From NCBI GenBank assembly GCA_902537325.1, contig CACBAT010000008.1:1-64000 (forward strand): a stretch of 64,000 nucleotides of DNA, read 5' to 3'. This stretch comes from an uncultured Alphaproteobacteria bacterium (lineage in GTDB: Bacteria; Pseudomonadota; Alphaproteobacteria; HIMB59; GCA-002718135). Made by a program: the position numbers and the translations under genes. Shown piece by piece: positions 47,113-60,136 of the stretch. Numbering within the stretch: position 1 is the stretch's first letter; every line of letters begins with the position of its first letter. The notes below the pieces were generated by a model. The model had not been told where the DNA came from. It ran no database searches and was given only the letters and a program-made list of their open reading frames with translations.

Positions 47113-47406
47113 ATGCCTGATAAAGCCTGGAAAAAAAGAGAAAGAGATGTTGCAAGTTATTTTAATGGAAAAAGGACACCTTTGAGCGGAGGTAATGGTA
47201 AAGTAACAAGAGCTGATGTAATTCATGAAGACTTATTTATAGAATGTAAATTAAGAGCAAAGCATACAGCAATTAGTTTATGGGATGATACAGCAAAGCT
47301 TGCCAAAGAGGAAGGTAAGACACCAGTAATAGCATTATGTGAAAAAAATAGACCAGGTTTTTGGGTTATGGTTCATAGCAGTGATCTTGAAAAAATTAAA
47401 AAATAA
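47113..47406 (+). CDS. Small PDDEXK nuclease, Hjc/resolvase-like
   Basis: 97 residues. The core fits a PDDEXK nuclease: a first helix with Glu10 (KRERDVASYF), a KRTPLSGG loop, then Asp35 in TRADVIHEDLFIECK with Glu44 and Lys46, the D-x8-E-x-K motif, and a second helix (SLWDDTAKLAKEEGK). GFWVMV closes the sheet. The small size, SGG loop and lack of extra domains resemble Hjc-type Holliday junction resolvases and related phage nucleases. It has a good AAAGGA ribosome site and follows yebC by 14 bases, where ruvC often lies. Other PDDEXK roles cannot be excluded. Confidence 0.65.
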   Translation: MPDKAWKKRERDVASYFNGKRTPLSGGNGKVTRADVIHEDLFIECKLRAKHTAISLWDDTAKLAKEEGKTPVIALCEKNRPGFWVMVHSSDLEKIKK

Positions 47407-47411
47407 ATATT

Positions 47412-48125
47412 ATGGCAGATATAAATAGTTCAAATTTATCGACAGAAGCTCCAGATTTTTCAATGCTTGCATTATTTTTGCAAGCTGACCTTGTAGTAAA
47501 ATCAGTAATTATAATTTTAATCTTAGCCTCTCTATATTCCTGGAATGTAATTATTTCAAAAATTTTAAGAATTAGGCAATTAAAAAAACTTGAAAAAGAA
47601 TTTGAAGATATTTTTTGGTCTGGAAATTCATTTGATGATTTATATGAAACTTTAAATTTTAATCAGACAGATCCAAAGTCAAAGTTATTTTGTGCTGCAA
47701 TTTTAGAGTGGAAAAAAAGTAAGTCTCAATATGAAAATGATACTTCAGATATAAATTCTTTAAAGGATCGAATGATGAGATCAATGACAGTTGTTTTTAA
47801 TAAGGAAAGTGAAAATGTTGAGAGAAATTTAACTTTCCTAGCAACTGCTGGATCAACTGCACCGTTTATAGGATTATTTGGAACAGTATGGGGAATAATG
47901 AATAGTTTTAAATCTATCGCAATTGCACAAAATACTAATTTAGCAGTTGTTGCCCCAGGTATCGCAGAGGCGCTATTTGCAACAGCATTAGGCCTTTTTG
48001 TAGCTATTCCTGCTGTTGTTGCGTACAATAAAATTTCAAACGATTTATCAAAATACTTCATATCCTTGGAAACATTCATGGATGAATTCTCAACAATTTT
48101 TTTTAGACAATTAGAGAAAAAATAA
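47412..48125 (+). CDS. tolQ: TolQ
   Basis: A 237-residue inner-membrane proton-channel subunit of the Tol-Pal system, which pulls in the outer membrane during division. Membrane helices lie near residues 31-50, 140-165 and 177-205. The TATAGSTAPFIGLFGTVWGIM-like block (here ATAGSTAPFIGLFGTVWGIM, near 145) and PGIAEALFATALGLFVAIPA near 186 are ExbB/TolQ signatures. It opens the tolQRAB-pal-cpoB run and is two bases before tolR. Confidence 0.96.
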   Translation: MADINSSNLSTEAPDFSMLALFLQADLVVKSVIIILILASLYSWNVIISKILRIRQLKKLEKEFEDIFWSGNSFDDLYETLNFNQTDPKSKLFCAAILEWKKSKSQYENDTSDINSLKDRMMRSMTVVFNKESENVERNLTFLATAGSTAPFIGLFGTVWGIMNSFKSIAIAQNTNLAVVAPGIAEALFATALGLFVAIPAVVAYNKISNDLSKYFISLETFMDEFSTIFFRQLEKK

Positions 48126-48126
48126 A

Positions 48127-48555
48127 TTGATTACCTCAAATAATTTTAACAAACGTAAGAAACAAAGATACACTCAAATGAGTGAAATTAACGTTACACC
48201 GTTTGTAGATGTTATGCTTGTTTTACTAATTGTTTTTATGGTTACTGCGCCACTTCTGACAGTTGGAATAAAAGTTGATTTACCAAAGGTTAAAGCTACT
48301 GCATTAACTGATATTAAAGACCCAATTGAGATAACTGTTAAGTTAGACGGAGAAGTCTACATTGGAGAATCAAAGGTTGAAGTAGAAAATTTGATTCCTC
48401 GGCTAAACGCTATTACTGAACAAAATACTGAAGCAAGGATATATATAAGAGGTGATAGAGTAGTAGCTTATGGAAGAATTATGGAAATTATGTCCATAAT
48501 TAACTCAGCAGGATATATTAAAGTTGCATTAATTACTCAAAATCTTGAGCAATAA
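48127..48555 (+). CDS. tolR: TolR
   Basis: A 142-residue partner of TolQ. A basic N-terminus precedes EINVTPFVDVMLVLLIVFMV near residues 20-39, whose Asp is the proton-path residue, then a periplasmic domain with IYIRGDRVVAYGRIMEIM. The start is TTG 48127, one base after the tolQ stop; ATG 48179 would drop the basic cytoplasmic segment common in TolR, so I prefer TTG. It directly precedes tolA. Confidence 0.93.
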   Translation: MITSNNFNKRKKQRYTQMSEINVTPFVDVMLVLLIVFMVTAPLLTVGIKVDLPKVKATALTDIKDPIEITVKLDGEVYIGESKVEVENLIPRLNAITEQNTEARIYIRGDRVVAYGRIMEIMSIINSAGYIKVALITQNLEQ

Positions 48556-49626
48556 ATGGACAGTATAAGCTATAATAGTTTAAAAATAATAAATTTTTTT
48601 GAAAACTTAAATCCTAAAACATCTGGAGTTGTTTTTTCAACACTAATTCATTTAATTATCCTTTTGTTTATGGTCGGCTTACCAAATTTTTTTTCTCCAA
48701 AAGAAATCTACGTTCCAAACATAATACCTATTGAAATACTTAATGTTGATGAAAATACAAATTTGAAAAAATCAGATACTAAAAAACCAGAAAATAAAAA
48801 TAAGGAAACAACTGCTAAGCAAAAAAAATTTAATTCATCAGATCAATTAGAAGTAAAAAAAAATATTGAAATAAATAAAACAGAAATTGAAGAAAAAACT
48901 AATCCAAATCAACCAGTTTTGGAAATGAAACAAACTCCAAATTTAGAAGTTAAGGAAACAAAAAAAGTAGTTATCAAAGAAAAGGAAATTTTAGAGGTTA
49001 AGAAAAAAGTTGAAACAGTTAAAACTGATATAATTAAACCAAAACTCAAGCCAGAGCCAAAAATTATAAATAATGAAAATCTTAAATCAGATTTAGATGT
49101 TGAAACAAACATCAAGGATAAGCCAAAGTTAGAAAATGATGAGTTAATATCTAAACCAAAGCCAAAACCCAAAAAAGATTTTAGTATAGCATCAATGCTC
49201 AAAGATTTAAGAAATGAAAAAACAAATATGGTTCAAAATGAAGTTAAAGAAGATGTTGAAGAGTTTAATAATAAAAGCACAGATGATACTAATGAAAATA
49301 TTATGCTATCAATATCTGAAATAGACATGTTGAGGCAGCAATTATCTTCTTGTTGGAATGCTCCAGCAGGTGCAGTTATAGAAAGAGGAGACAAAGTAAC
49401 AATTTCAGCAAAAGTATTACAAAATATGAAGGTTTCACCAAATAGTATTCGCATTGTTGACACAAATATAGCTAAAACTAATCCCTTTTATGGACCAATT
49501 ACAGATAGCGCAATGAGAACTCTATTAAACCCAGAATGTACACCGTTAAAACTTCCAAAAGATAAATATAATCTATGGAAAAATCTTACAATTACTTTTG
49601 ATTATAGTATTATGAAAGGGTATTGA
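48556..49626 (+). CDS. tolA: TolA
   Basis: 356 residues. One N-terminal membrane helix (about 20-42) is followed by a long Lys/Glu/Pro-rich spacer (about 60-240) and a C-terminal domain with LRQQLSSCWNAPAGA near residue 256 and NPECTPLKLPKDKYNLWKNL near the end. Two cysteines could form the domain's disulfide. It links inner-membrane TolQR to TolB and Pal. The spacer is charged and repetitive rather than the alanine-rich helix of enterobacteria. The stop overlaps the tolB start (TGATG). Confidence 0.93.
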   Translation: MDSISYNSLKIINFFENLNPKTSGVVFSTLIHLIILLFMVGLPNFFSPKEIYVPNIIPIEILNVDENTNLKKSDTKKPENKNKETTAKQKKFNSSDQLEVKKNIEINKTEIEEKTNPNQPVLEMKQTPNLEVKETKKVVIKEKEILEVKKKVETVKTDIIKPKLKPEPKIINNENLKSDLDVETNIKDKPKLENDELISKPKPKPKKDFSIASMLKDLRNEKTNMVQNEVKEDVEEFNNKSTDDTNENIMLSISEIDMLRQQLSSCWNAPAGAVIERGDKVTISAKVLQNMKVSPNSIRIVDTNIAKTNPFYGPITDSAMRTLLNPECTPLKLPKDKYNLWKNLTITFDYSIMKGY

Positions 49627-50942
49627 TGAAAAAATTTTTTTTTGTAACCATTTTTATATTTTTTAGTTTTAAAGTCTTTTCTTTAGAGGTTACTCTAACA
49701 CAAGGTAGTGTGAAGCCAACTCCAATTGCTGTAACAGAGCTATACTCAAAAGATTCACAATTAACTAAAGTAGGTAAAAATATTTCAACTGTTATTTCAG
49801 ATAATCTTGAAAGGTCTGGACTATTTTTACCATTGGATAAAAGATCATTTATTCAAGATAATCAATCTCTATCTAATAAACCAAGATTTGAAGATTGGAA
49901 GTTAATAAAAGCACAGCACTTAGTTTCAGGTAAAATTTCATCTAATAATGGAAAAATATCTGTAGAATTTAGATTGTATGATGTGTTTCAACAAAAACAG
50001 ATAGTGGGAAAAAAATATGAGACTAATGAAAAGAATTGGAGAAGAGTTGCTCACATTATCTCAGATTCAATTTTTAAAAATATAACTGGAGAAGGTGGAT
50101 ATTTTGATACAAGAATAGTATATGTAGCTGAAACAGGTCCAAAAGAAAATAAACAAAAAAGATTAGCAATAATGGACCAAGATCAATCTAATCATCGTTT
50201 TTTGACAGACGGATCATATCTAGTTCTAACACCAAGGTTTTCTCCTAACTCACAAAAAATTACGTACATGTCTTATGTAAGTAGAAATAATCCTAGAGTT
50301 TACATTTTTGATATTGAAACTGGCAAACAGGAAATAGTAGGGGAATTTCCAGGAATGACATTTGCTCCTCGTTTTTCACCTGATGGTAATCAAATCGTTA
50401 TGTCCTACACTGATCCAGAAATTGGAAATTCTGAAATTTATATTCTTGATTTAAAAACGAGGATTTCAAAAAGAGTTACTAATAATTCTGCAATAGATGT
50501 TTCTGCAAGTTTTTCACCTGATGGAAAAAAAATAGTTTTTAATTCAGATAGAAGTGGACGAAGGCATTTGTATGTAAGTGATAATAATGGAAAAAATATT
50601 AAAAGAATTAGCAGGGAAGCAGGAAATTATTACACACCAGTCTGGTCTCCAAGAGGTGATATGATTGCATTCACTAAACAAGAGGGAGGACAGTTCTATA
50701 TAGGTGTTATGGAAGTCGATGGCTCTAATGAAAGAATGATTGCAAAATCCTTTCATGTTGAGGGGCCAACATGGGCCCCAAATGGAAGATTTTTGATGTA
50801 TTTCAAGGAAGAGAGAACTGCTGAGGATGGATCTGGAGGTGAATCCAGTCTATATTCTATTGATTTAACTGGTTTTAATGAAAGAAAAATAATAACTCCC
50901 CTAGGAGGGTCTGATCCAGCTTGGTCTCCCTTGATGCATTAA
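49626..50942 (+). CDS. tolB: TolB
   Basis: A 438-residue periplasmic beta-propeller that binds Pal and TolA. A signal peptide spans residues 1-19. An N-terminal domain (SGLFLPLDKRSF near 60) is followed by TolB repeats with FSPDG and related blocks (RFSPNSQKITYMSY, FSPDGNQIVMSYTD, FSPDGKKIVFNSDRSGRRHL, WSPRGDMIAF, WAPNGRFLMY). ATG 49626 is used; an in-frame TTG stands just before it at 49623. Confidence 0.96.
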   Translation: MKKFFFVTIFIFFSFKVFSLEVTLTQGSVKPTPIAVTELYSKDSQLTKVGKNISTVISDNLERSGLFLPLDKRSFIQDNQSLSNKPRFEDWKLIKAQHLVSGKISSNNGKISVEFRLYDVFQQKQIVGKKYETNEKNWRRVAHIISDSIFKNITGEGGYFDTRIVYVAETGPKENKQKRLAIMDQDQSNHRFLTDGSYLVLTPRFSPNSQKITYMSYVSRNNPRVYIFDIETGKQEIVGEFPGMTFAPRFSPDGNQIVMSYTDPEIGNSEIYILDLKTRISKRVTNNSAIDVSASFSPDGKKIVFNSDRSGRRHLYVSDNNGKNIKRISREAGNYYTPVWSPRGDMIAFTKQEGGQFYIGVMEVDGSNERMIAKSFHVEGPTWAPNGRFLMYFKEERTAEDGSGGESSLYSIDLTGFNERKIITPLGGSDPAWSPLMH

Positions 50943-51043
50943 TCAAATATAATACAAAAAAATATACGAAATTTTAAAAAAAATGTTAAGGAACTCAATA
51001 TAATTTAGTATATCTACTTAAAGTATTAAGGGAGCAAATATTT

Positions 51044-51565
51044 ATGTTTTACAAGTTTTTTATCTCTATATTTATGGTTTTATTTGTTGCCGCTTGTGCA
51101 ACAACACCAAAAGATACAGCTGACTCTTCAGGTTCAGGATCAATTAGTTCTGGAAGTGATGTTTCTTCAGAAGGAACCATTACTGAAACTACAGGAAGCG
51201 GAATAGTTTCAGGATCTCAGGAAGACTTAATCGTCAATGTTGGTGATAGAGTATTTTTTGGATATGATAGTTCAGATTTAGACTCAGACGCTTTAGAGTT
51301 ACTTCAAGACCAGGTAGCATGGCTGAAGCAGAATAGTGATGTTTCAGTAACAATTGAAGGGCATTGTGACGAAAGAGGAACTAGGGAGTACAACTTAGCT
51401 CTTGGTGAAAAAAGAGCTCAGGCTGTTAAAAATTATCTCATAGGATTAGGAATAAATCCTGACAGAGTTTCAACTATTAGTTATGGTAAAGAAAGACCAG
51501 CTGTTGTAGGATCAAATGATGGGGCATGGGCTCAAAACAGAAGATCAGTAACTTTAGTTAATTAA
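51044..51565 (+). CDS. pal: Peptidoglycan-associated lipoprotein Pal
   Basis: 173 residues. Lipobox FVAACATT with Cys18, a Ser/Gly-rich linker (about 30-65), then the OmpA domain: VFFGYDSSDLDSDA near residue 73, IEGHCDERGTREYNLALGEKRA near 104 (in part) and NRRSVTLVN at the end. It anchors the outer membrane to the wall. It lies after a 101-base gap from tolB that may hold its own promoter, with a ribosome site GGGAG, and is followed by a strong terminator. Confidence 0.97.
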   Translation: MFYKFFISIFMVLFVAACATTPKDTADSSGSGSISSGSDVSSEGTITETTGSGIVSGSQEDLIVNVGDRVFFGYDSSDLDSDALELLQDQVAWLKQNSDVSVTIEGHCDERGTREYNLALGEKRAQAVKNYLIGLGINPDRVSTISYGKERPAVVGSNDGAWAQNRRSVTLVN

Positions 51566-51586
51566 TTATTATTCCTTAATACTTTG

Positions 51587-51613
51587 GCGCTATAGAAATA
51601 TAGCGCCACATTT
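51587..51613 (+). terminator. Rho-independent terminator after pal
   Basis: TGGCGCTAT (51587-51595) pairs with ATAGCGCCA (51600-51608) around an AGAA loop, followed by CATTTTTA. It separates pal from cpoB, so full-length cpoB transcripts need read-through or another promoter. Confidence 0.88.
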
Positions 51614-51642
51614 TTATCTTATTTAGAAATTAAAATTAGTTA

Positions 51643-52557
51643 ATGTTTAAATACATACTCACAGTTTTAATTTTATTTTTTTCAAGCTATTCTTTTTCTA
51701 ATGAAAGCGATCTAACAGTCTCGCAACAATTAGAAAGATTACAAAGAGAAGTCTCAGATCTTTCCAAAGAAGTATTTTCAAATTCACCGAATCAATCAAA
51801 TGGAACAAATAATGATTTTGTTAAAAATCTTTCTGCTATCGATTTGCGAATATATGATATTGAAAGCGATATAAAAAACTTAACTTCTAATTTAGAAGAA
51901 TTGTATTTTCAATTAGACGATATCTTTAATAAATTAGAAAATTTAGAATTATTTATTAGTAATTTCCAGTCAGTTCCTTTAAATAATGTTGAAGTAAATA
52001 CTGATGTCGCTTCACAAGATAGTTCTGAGGTCAAAAGCAATACTTTAAGTGATAATGAAACTGAAAATACACTTGGAACATTAAATATTTCAAAAAACAC
52101 AAATGATACAAATGAAGTTATACCTGAAGATCAGGAAGTAAATTCTAATGAAAAAGAAGAGGTCTTGTCACCTGAAGATCAATTCCAAGAAGCATTTGAT
52201 AATATTAGAGATAAAAAATGGCAGGATGCCAAAACTTCATTCGAACAGTTTATTTTAGATAATCCTGATAATCAACTATCAGGTTCAGCACATTATTGGC
52301 TTGGAGAATTATATATTCTAGAAAAAAATTATAGAGAAGCAGCACTTATATTTGCAGAAGGTTTCCAAAAATTTCCAGATAGTATTAAAGCTGCAGAAAT
52401 GCTTTTCAAACTCTCTCAGTCATTATACCAAGTGGAAAAAACTATTGAGGCTTGTAAAACTATGGAAAAATTAATTATTGATTTTCCAAAAAATAAAATA
52501 ATACCTCAAACCAAAAAAAAAATTGTTGAGTATAATTGTTTAGAAAATAATGAATGA
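51643..52557 (+). CDS. cpoB: CpoB/YbgF, Tol-Pal system protein
   Basis: 304 residues. A signal peptide spans 1-19. An N-terminal coiled coil (about 25-110) is typical of the trimerisation part. An acidic, Asn/Ser-rich linker follows, then C-terminal TPR repeats from about residue 180 (FQEAFDNIRDKKWQDAKTSFEQFI, in part; SGSAHYWLGELYILEKNYREAA). CpoB links the Tol machine to wall synthesis at the septum. The stop overlaps the tilS start (ATGA). Confidence 0.93.
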   Translation: MFKYILTVLILFFSSYSFSNESDLTVSQQLERLQREVSDLSKEVFSNSPNQSNGTNNDFVKNLSAIDLRIYDIESDIKNLTSNLEELYFQLDDIFNKLENLELFISNFQSVPLNNVEVNTDVASQDSSEVKSNTLSDNETENTLGTLNISKNTNDTNEVIPEDQEVNSNEKEEVLSPEDQFQEAFDNIRDKKWQDAKTSFEQFILDNPDNQLSGSAHYWLGELYILEKNYREAALIFAEGFQKFPDSIKAAEMLFKLSQSLYQVEKTIEACKTMEKLIIDFPKNKIIPQTKKKIVEYNCLENNE

Positions 52558-53525
52558 AGCTCACAAATAAAGAATTCATTAAAAACATAGAAAAAAAATA
52601 TACTTTTGAAAAAAATCCTTCTGTTGCTGTGGCAGTTTCTGGTGGCCCAGATAGTATGTCATTATTATTCCTCACAAATGCTTTTATAAAATACAAAAAA
52701 GGGAAATTGATGGCTTTAATTGTTGATCATCGTATTCGAAAAAATTCTAAAGAGGAAGCTAAGTTGATTTCTACCTTCTTGGACAAAAACAACATTAACT
52801 CTCAAATTCTAACTGCAAACAAAGATAAAGTGAGAAAGAAAAGTATGAATGAGGCTAGAGATAATCGTTATAATTTACTTACAGATTATTGTATTAAAAA
52901 TAATATTTTGCATTTATTTATTGCTCATCACAAAGATGATAATTTAGAAACCTTTTTGAGTAGAAAGATCGCTGGCAGTGATTTTTATGGTTTAAAATCA
53001 ATGTCTGAGCTGTCATTTTACAACAGAGTCAATGTAATAAGGCCACTTTTAAATTTCTCAAAAGAAATGTTATTAGGCTACAATAAGATAAATAAAATAG
53101 AATATATTAATGATCCATCAAATATTAATTTAGATTATACTCGCCCTACAATAAGAAATTTTCTTAAAAAATCTGATCAAAAAACAATTAAAGAAATAAA
53201 TAAAGATTTTGAGAATATACTTTTTTATTCACCATATTTCATTCAAATGATACTTGAGATACTTCTTAAAAATATTGTTCATGTTGATAGTAAACAAATT
53301 GTTATTAGTCTTCATAATATAAAAAATCAAAATGAAATTACTTCTGAAAATATTATAAGAAGAATATATCAGTTTTTATTTTATCAATCTAACGCTCCTC
53401 GATCAAATAAAACTAGAATCTTAATAAGTGAATTAGAGAAATTAAATTTTAATATTTTTAACCTCAAAGGTATGATTGTTAAAAAAAATGACAATTTTCT
53501 TACATTTTCAAGAAAATCTATTTAA
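52554..53525 (+). CDS. tilS: tRNA(Ile)-lysidine synthase
   Basis: 323 residues. TilS puts lysine on C34 of the CAU-anticodon isoleucine tRNA so that it reads AUA. The P-loop VAVSGGPDSMSLLFL lies near residues 25-39, VDHRIRKNSKEEA near 57, AHHKDDNLETFL near 125 and a DYTRPTIRN block near 193. It is shorter than the 430-residue E. coli enzyme and lacks most of the C-terminal domains, as in several small-genome lineages. It sits between cpoB and ftsH. Confidence 0.93.
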   Translation: MKLTNKEFIKNIEKKYTFEKNPSVAVAVSGGPDSMSLLFLTNAFIKYKKGKLMALIVDHRIRKNSKEEAKLISTFLDKNNINSQILTANKDKVRKKSMNEARDNRYNLLTDYCIKNNILHLFIAHHKDDNLETFLSRKIAGSDFYGLKSMSELSFYNRVNVIRPLLNFSKEMLLGYNKINKIEYINDPSNINLDYTRPTIRNFLKKSDQKTIKEINKDFENILFYSPYFIQMILEILLKNIVHVDSKQIVISLHNIKNQNEITSENIIRRIYQFLFYQSNAPRSNKTRILISELEKLNFNIFNLKGMIVKKNDNFLTFSRKSI

Positions 53526-53576
53526 TTTTCTACAAAACTATTGTGTTTTTATAATAAATTCCTATGTATTAACTAG

Positions 53577-55478
53577 ATGAAAAACATCAGTAAAAACATT
53601 GTATTATGGATTATTATAGGTTTGCTCTTAATTGTGCTTTTCAATCTTTTCCAAGGAAGTTCTAACAATAGAAATACTTCAAAAATATCTTTTTCTGACT
53701 TCATTGCTGCAACAGAAAGTGGGAATGTTTCTGAAGTTAATATAAATGGAAGCAACGTTACAGGATTTCTAAACGACGGACGATCATTTAGTACATATGT
53801 TCCAAATTATCCCAATTTGGTTGATAAATTAAATGAAAGTGGAGTTAAAATTACTGCTGAGCCCTCCGAAAGATCAATGCATCCACTTTTAAGCGTACTA
53901 TTGTCGTGGTTTCCAATGCTTCTATTAATTGGAGTTTGGATTTTCTTTATGCGCCAAATGCAAGGCGGAGGTGGAAAAGCAATGGGCTTTGGTAAATCTA
54001 AAGCTAAATTATTAAATGAAGCAGTTGGTAAAGTTACATTTGACGATGTAGCAGGTATTGATGAAGCTAAACAAGAATTAGAAGAAGTTGTTGAATTTTT
54101 AAAAGATCCTTCAAAGTTTTCCAGATTAGGTGGTAAGATTCCAAGAGGTGCACTTCTAGTAGGTCCTCCAGGTACTGGAAAAACGTTACTTGCAAGAGCA
54201 ATTGCAGGCGAAGCAAATGTTCCTTTCTTTTCTATTTCAGGATCAGATTTTGTTGAAATGTTTGTAGGTGTCGGAGCTAGTAGAGTTAGAGATATGTTTG
54301 AACAAGGTAAAAAAAATGCACCTTGTATAGTTTTTATCGATGAAATTGATGCTGTTGGAAGACACCGTGGCGCTGGTCTTGGTGGCGGAAATGATGAAAG
54401 AGAACAAACTCTTAATCAACTTCTTGTGGAAATGGATGGGTTTGAAGCAAATGCAGGTGTGATTATTATTGCTGCAACAAATAGACCAGATGTTCTTGAT
54501 CCAGCATTGCTTAGACCAGGAAGATTTGATCGTCAAATAACAGTTAATAACCCCGATGTAATGGGAAGAGACAAAATACTTAAAGTTCATATTAAAAAAA
54601 TTAAAGTTTCGCCAAAATTTGATTCAAAAATTATTGCAAGGGGAACACCAGGTTTTTCTGGAGCTGATTTAGCAAATCTAGTTAATGAAGCAGCATTATT
54701 AGCAGCTAGAAAAAATAAAAGAATGGTTACTCTTGAGGATTTTGAAAGTGCTAAAGATAAAGTGATGATGGGTGCTGAAAAAAGATCTATGGTCATGTCA
54801 GAAGATGAAAAGAAACTTACGGCATATCATGAAGCTGGTCATGCTGTAGCAACCCTTCACTCACCAGCATCTGATCCAATTCATAAAGCAACTATAATTC
54901 CAAGAGGCAGAGCCTTAGGTATGGTTATGAGACTCCCAGAAAAAGATCAGCTGTCTATGAGAAAAGATCAAATGAAAGCACATCTTTTAATAGCTACCGG
55001 AGGAAGAATTGCAGAAGAAATGATCTTTGGTAAAGATAAAATTACAAATGGTGCAGCAAGTGATATACAAATGGTGACAAATCTATCAAAAAAAATGATC
55101 ACTGAATGGGGTATGAGTGAAAAATTAGGCCGTCTGAGATATAACAGTGACAGTGAGGAAGTTTTCCTTGGGCATTCTGTTGCACAATCAAAAAATTTGT
55201 CCGATTCTACAGCAAAACTAATTGATGAAGAGGTTAGGTCTCTTGCAGAAGAAGCTGAAAATAATTGTAGAAAAATTCTTCAAGATAATATTGAAGAACT
55301 GCATATAGTTGCTAAGGGTCTTTTAGAGTATGAAACATTATCGGGTGATGAAATTAAAGATTTAATAAAAGGTATAAAGCCAACTCGTGATGATTTTGAT
55401 AATGATATAAATACGCCAAAAAAACCTGCTACCTCTGTTCCAAAAACAGGTGGATCAGCTCCCGCACCAGCAAACTAA
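53577..55478 (+). CDS. ftsH: ATP-dependent zinc metalloprotease FtsH
   Basis: 633 residues, membrane-bound. Two helices (about 7-24 and 105-125) flank a periplasmic loop. The AAA module has GPPGTGKT at 196-203, [13 protein letters not shown] and the arginine-finger region [18 protein letters not shown]. The zinc site HEAGH lies near residue 418. It removes damaged membrane proteins and short-lived factors such as RpoH, which is encoded 4 kb on. The order tilS-ftsH-glmM is common in proteobacteria. Confidence 0.98.
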   Translation: MKNISKNIVLWIIIGLLLIVLFNLFQGSSNNRNTSKISFSDFIAATESGNVSEVNINGSNVTGFLNDGRSFSTYVPNYPNLVDKLNESGVKITAEPSERSMHPLLSVLLSWFPMLLLIGVWIFFMRQMQGGGGKAMGFGKSKAKLLNEAVGKVTFDDVAGIDEAKQELEEVVEFLKDPSKFSRLGGKIPRGALLVGPPGTGKTLLARAIAGEANVPFFSISGSDFVEMFVGVGASRVRDMFEQGKKNAPCIVFIDEIDAVGRHRGAGLGGGNDEREQTLNQLLVEMDGFEANAGVIIIAATNRPDVLDPALLRPGRFDRQITVNNPDVMGRDKILKVHIKKIKVSPKFDSKIIARGTPGFSGADLANLVNEAALLAARKNKRMVTLEDFESAKDKVMMGAEKRSMVMSEDEKKLTAYHEAGHAVATLHSPASDPIHKATIIPRGRALGMVMRLPEKDQLSMRKDQMKAHLLIATGGRIAEEMIFGKDKITNGAASDIQMVTNLSKKMITEWGMSEKLGRLRYNSDSEEVFLGHSVAQSKNLSDSTAKLIDEEVRSLAEEAENNCRKILQDNIEELHIVAKGLLEYETLSGDEIKDLIKGIKPTRDDFDNDINTPKKPATSVPKTGGSAPAPAN

Positions 55479-55522
55479 TTTAATTACTTCACATTACTTA
55501 TTTTTTTGAATAAAAGACCTAA

Positions 55523-56870
55523 ATGTCTAAAATTTTTGGTACCGATGGTATACGGTGCTTAGTTAACGAAGAACCTCTTTCAGCTGAAACTTGTCTTAAA
55601 ATCTCAAAGACAGTTGCATTTATTTTAAAAAATAAGACCTCTAAAAATAGCAGGGTTGTCATCAGTAAAGATACAAGATTATCTGGTTATTTATACGAGC
55701 CTCTTGTTACAGCTGGATTTATTTCTATGGGTATGAATGTAATTTTAGTTGGACCACTTCCAACTCCAGCCGTACCATTGATGATTAAAACTTTAAGAGC
55801 TGATATTGGTGTAATGATTACAGCTTCACACAATACGTATGAATATAACGGACTAAAATTTTTTGATAGTACTGGTACAAAGTTAAGTTCATCAATAGAG
55901 CATAAAGTTGAAAAAATAGTTTTAGATAATAAAAAATATTCTAAAGTTACAAACAATACATTTGTATCAGGAAATGCAAGAAGATTAGAAGATGCTTCAG
56001 GTAGGTACTCAGAATTTTTAAAGAGCACTTTAAATAAAACATCTTCAAAGAAAAAATTAAAAATTGTTTTAGATTGTGCAAATGGAGCCACTTATAATAT
56101 TGCTCCAAATTTATTCTGGGAACTAGGTCATAATATAATAGCTATAAATAATAATCCGGATGGATTAAACATTAATAAAAATTGCGGTGCAGTTGACGTT
56201 AAATCACTTTCACAAAATGTCATTAAAGAAAAAGCTGATATTGGATTTGCATTTGATGGTGATGGAGATAGATTAATAGTCGTAAATGAAAAGGGACAAG
56301 AAGTTGATGGCGATAAAATTATAGGACTGTTATGTAAAAACTATATAAAACCAAAGAAAAAACCTAATCAACATGATGTGATTATAACTGTTATGTCTAA
56401 CATGGGTCTTGAAAAGTATCTCATAAATAAATTAAAATTAAAGATTAAACGAACATCTGTTGGAGATATAAATGTTATCAATCAAATGAAAAAATCTAAA
56501 TCTATGATAGGTGGTGAACAATCAGGACATATAATATTATCAGAACATGCTAATACAGGTGATGGAATTTTAGCAGCTTTAAAAATTACTGAAATTTTAA
56601 TATCAAATAAAAATAAGGCAAGTAAACTTTTTAATTTGTATGATGACTTTGCTCAGGAAAAAATTAACTTACGGTATAAAACAAAGAATACTAAACTTTT
56701 AAATATTCTTGGTAAGTTAAAAAATAATAAAATGTATAATAATAAAAGAATAAGATCTCTTGTTAGACTATCTGGAACTGAACCATTAGTAAGGATACTA
56801 GTTGAAGGACAAGAAATTGGTGATGTTAAAAAGAAGTCTCTAGAAATAAAAAAATTAGTAAGGCCTTATC

Positions 56871-56878
<8 letters not shown>
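55523..56878 (+). CDS. glmM: Phosphoglucosamine mutase
   Basis: A 451-residue enzyme converting glucosamine-6-phosphate to glucosamine-1-phosphate for peptidoglycan and LPS. KIFGTDGIRCLVN opens it. The phosphoserine loop is VMITASHNTYEYNGLKFFD near residue 97. The metal loop FDGDGDRL lies near 246, EQSGHII near 332 and RLSGTEPLVRILVEG near 412 (phosphate-binding). Length is normal. It overlaps hisZ by 8 bases. Confidence 0.97.
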
Positions 56879-60106
<3,228 letters not shown>

Positions 60107-60136
60107 AATATGCCTATATCACAAATAAAATATAAA

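Noticed and set aside
53573-53755. Minus-strand 60-codon frame over the ftsH start
   Set aside because: Shadow of ftsH with no independent support.
54243-54590. Minus-strand 115-codon frame in ftsH
   Set aside because: Cys- and Ser-rich antisense translation of the AAA domain; typical shadow.
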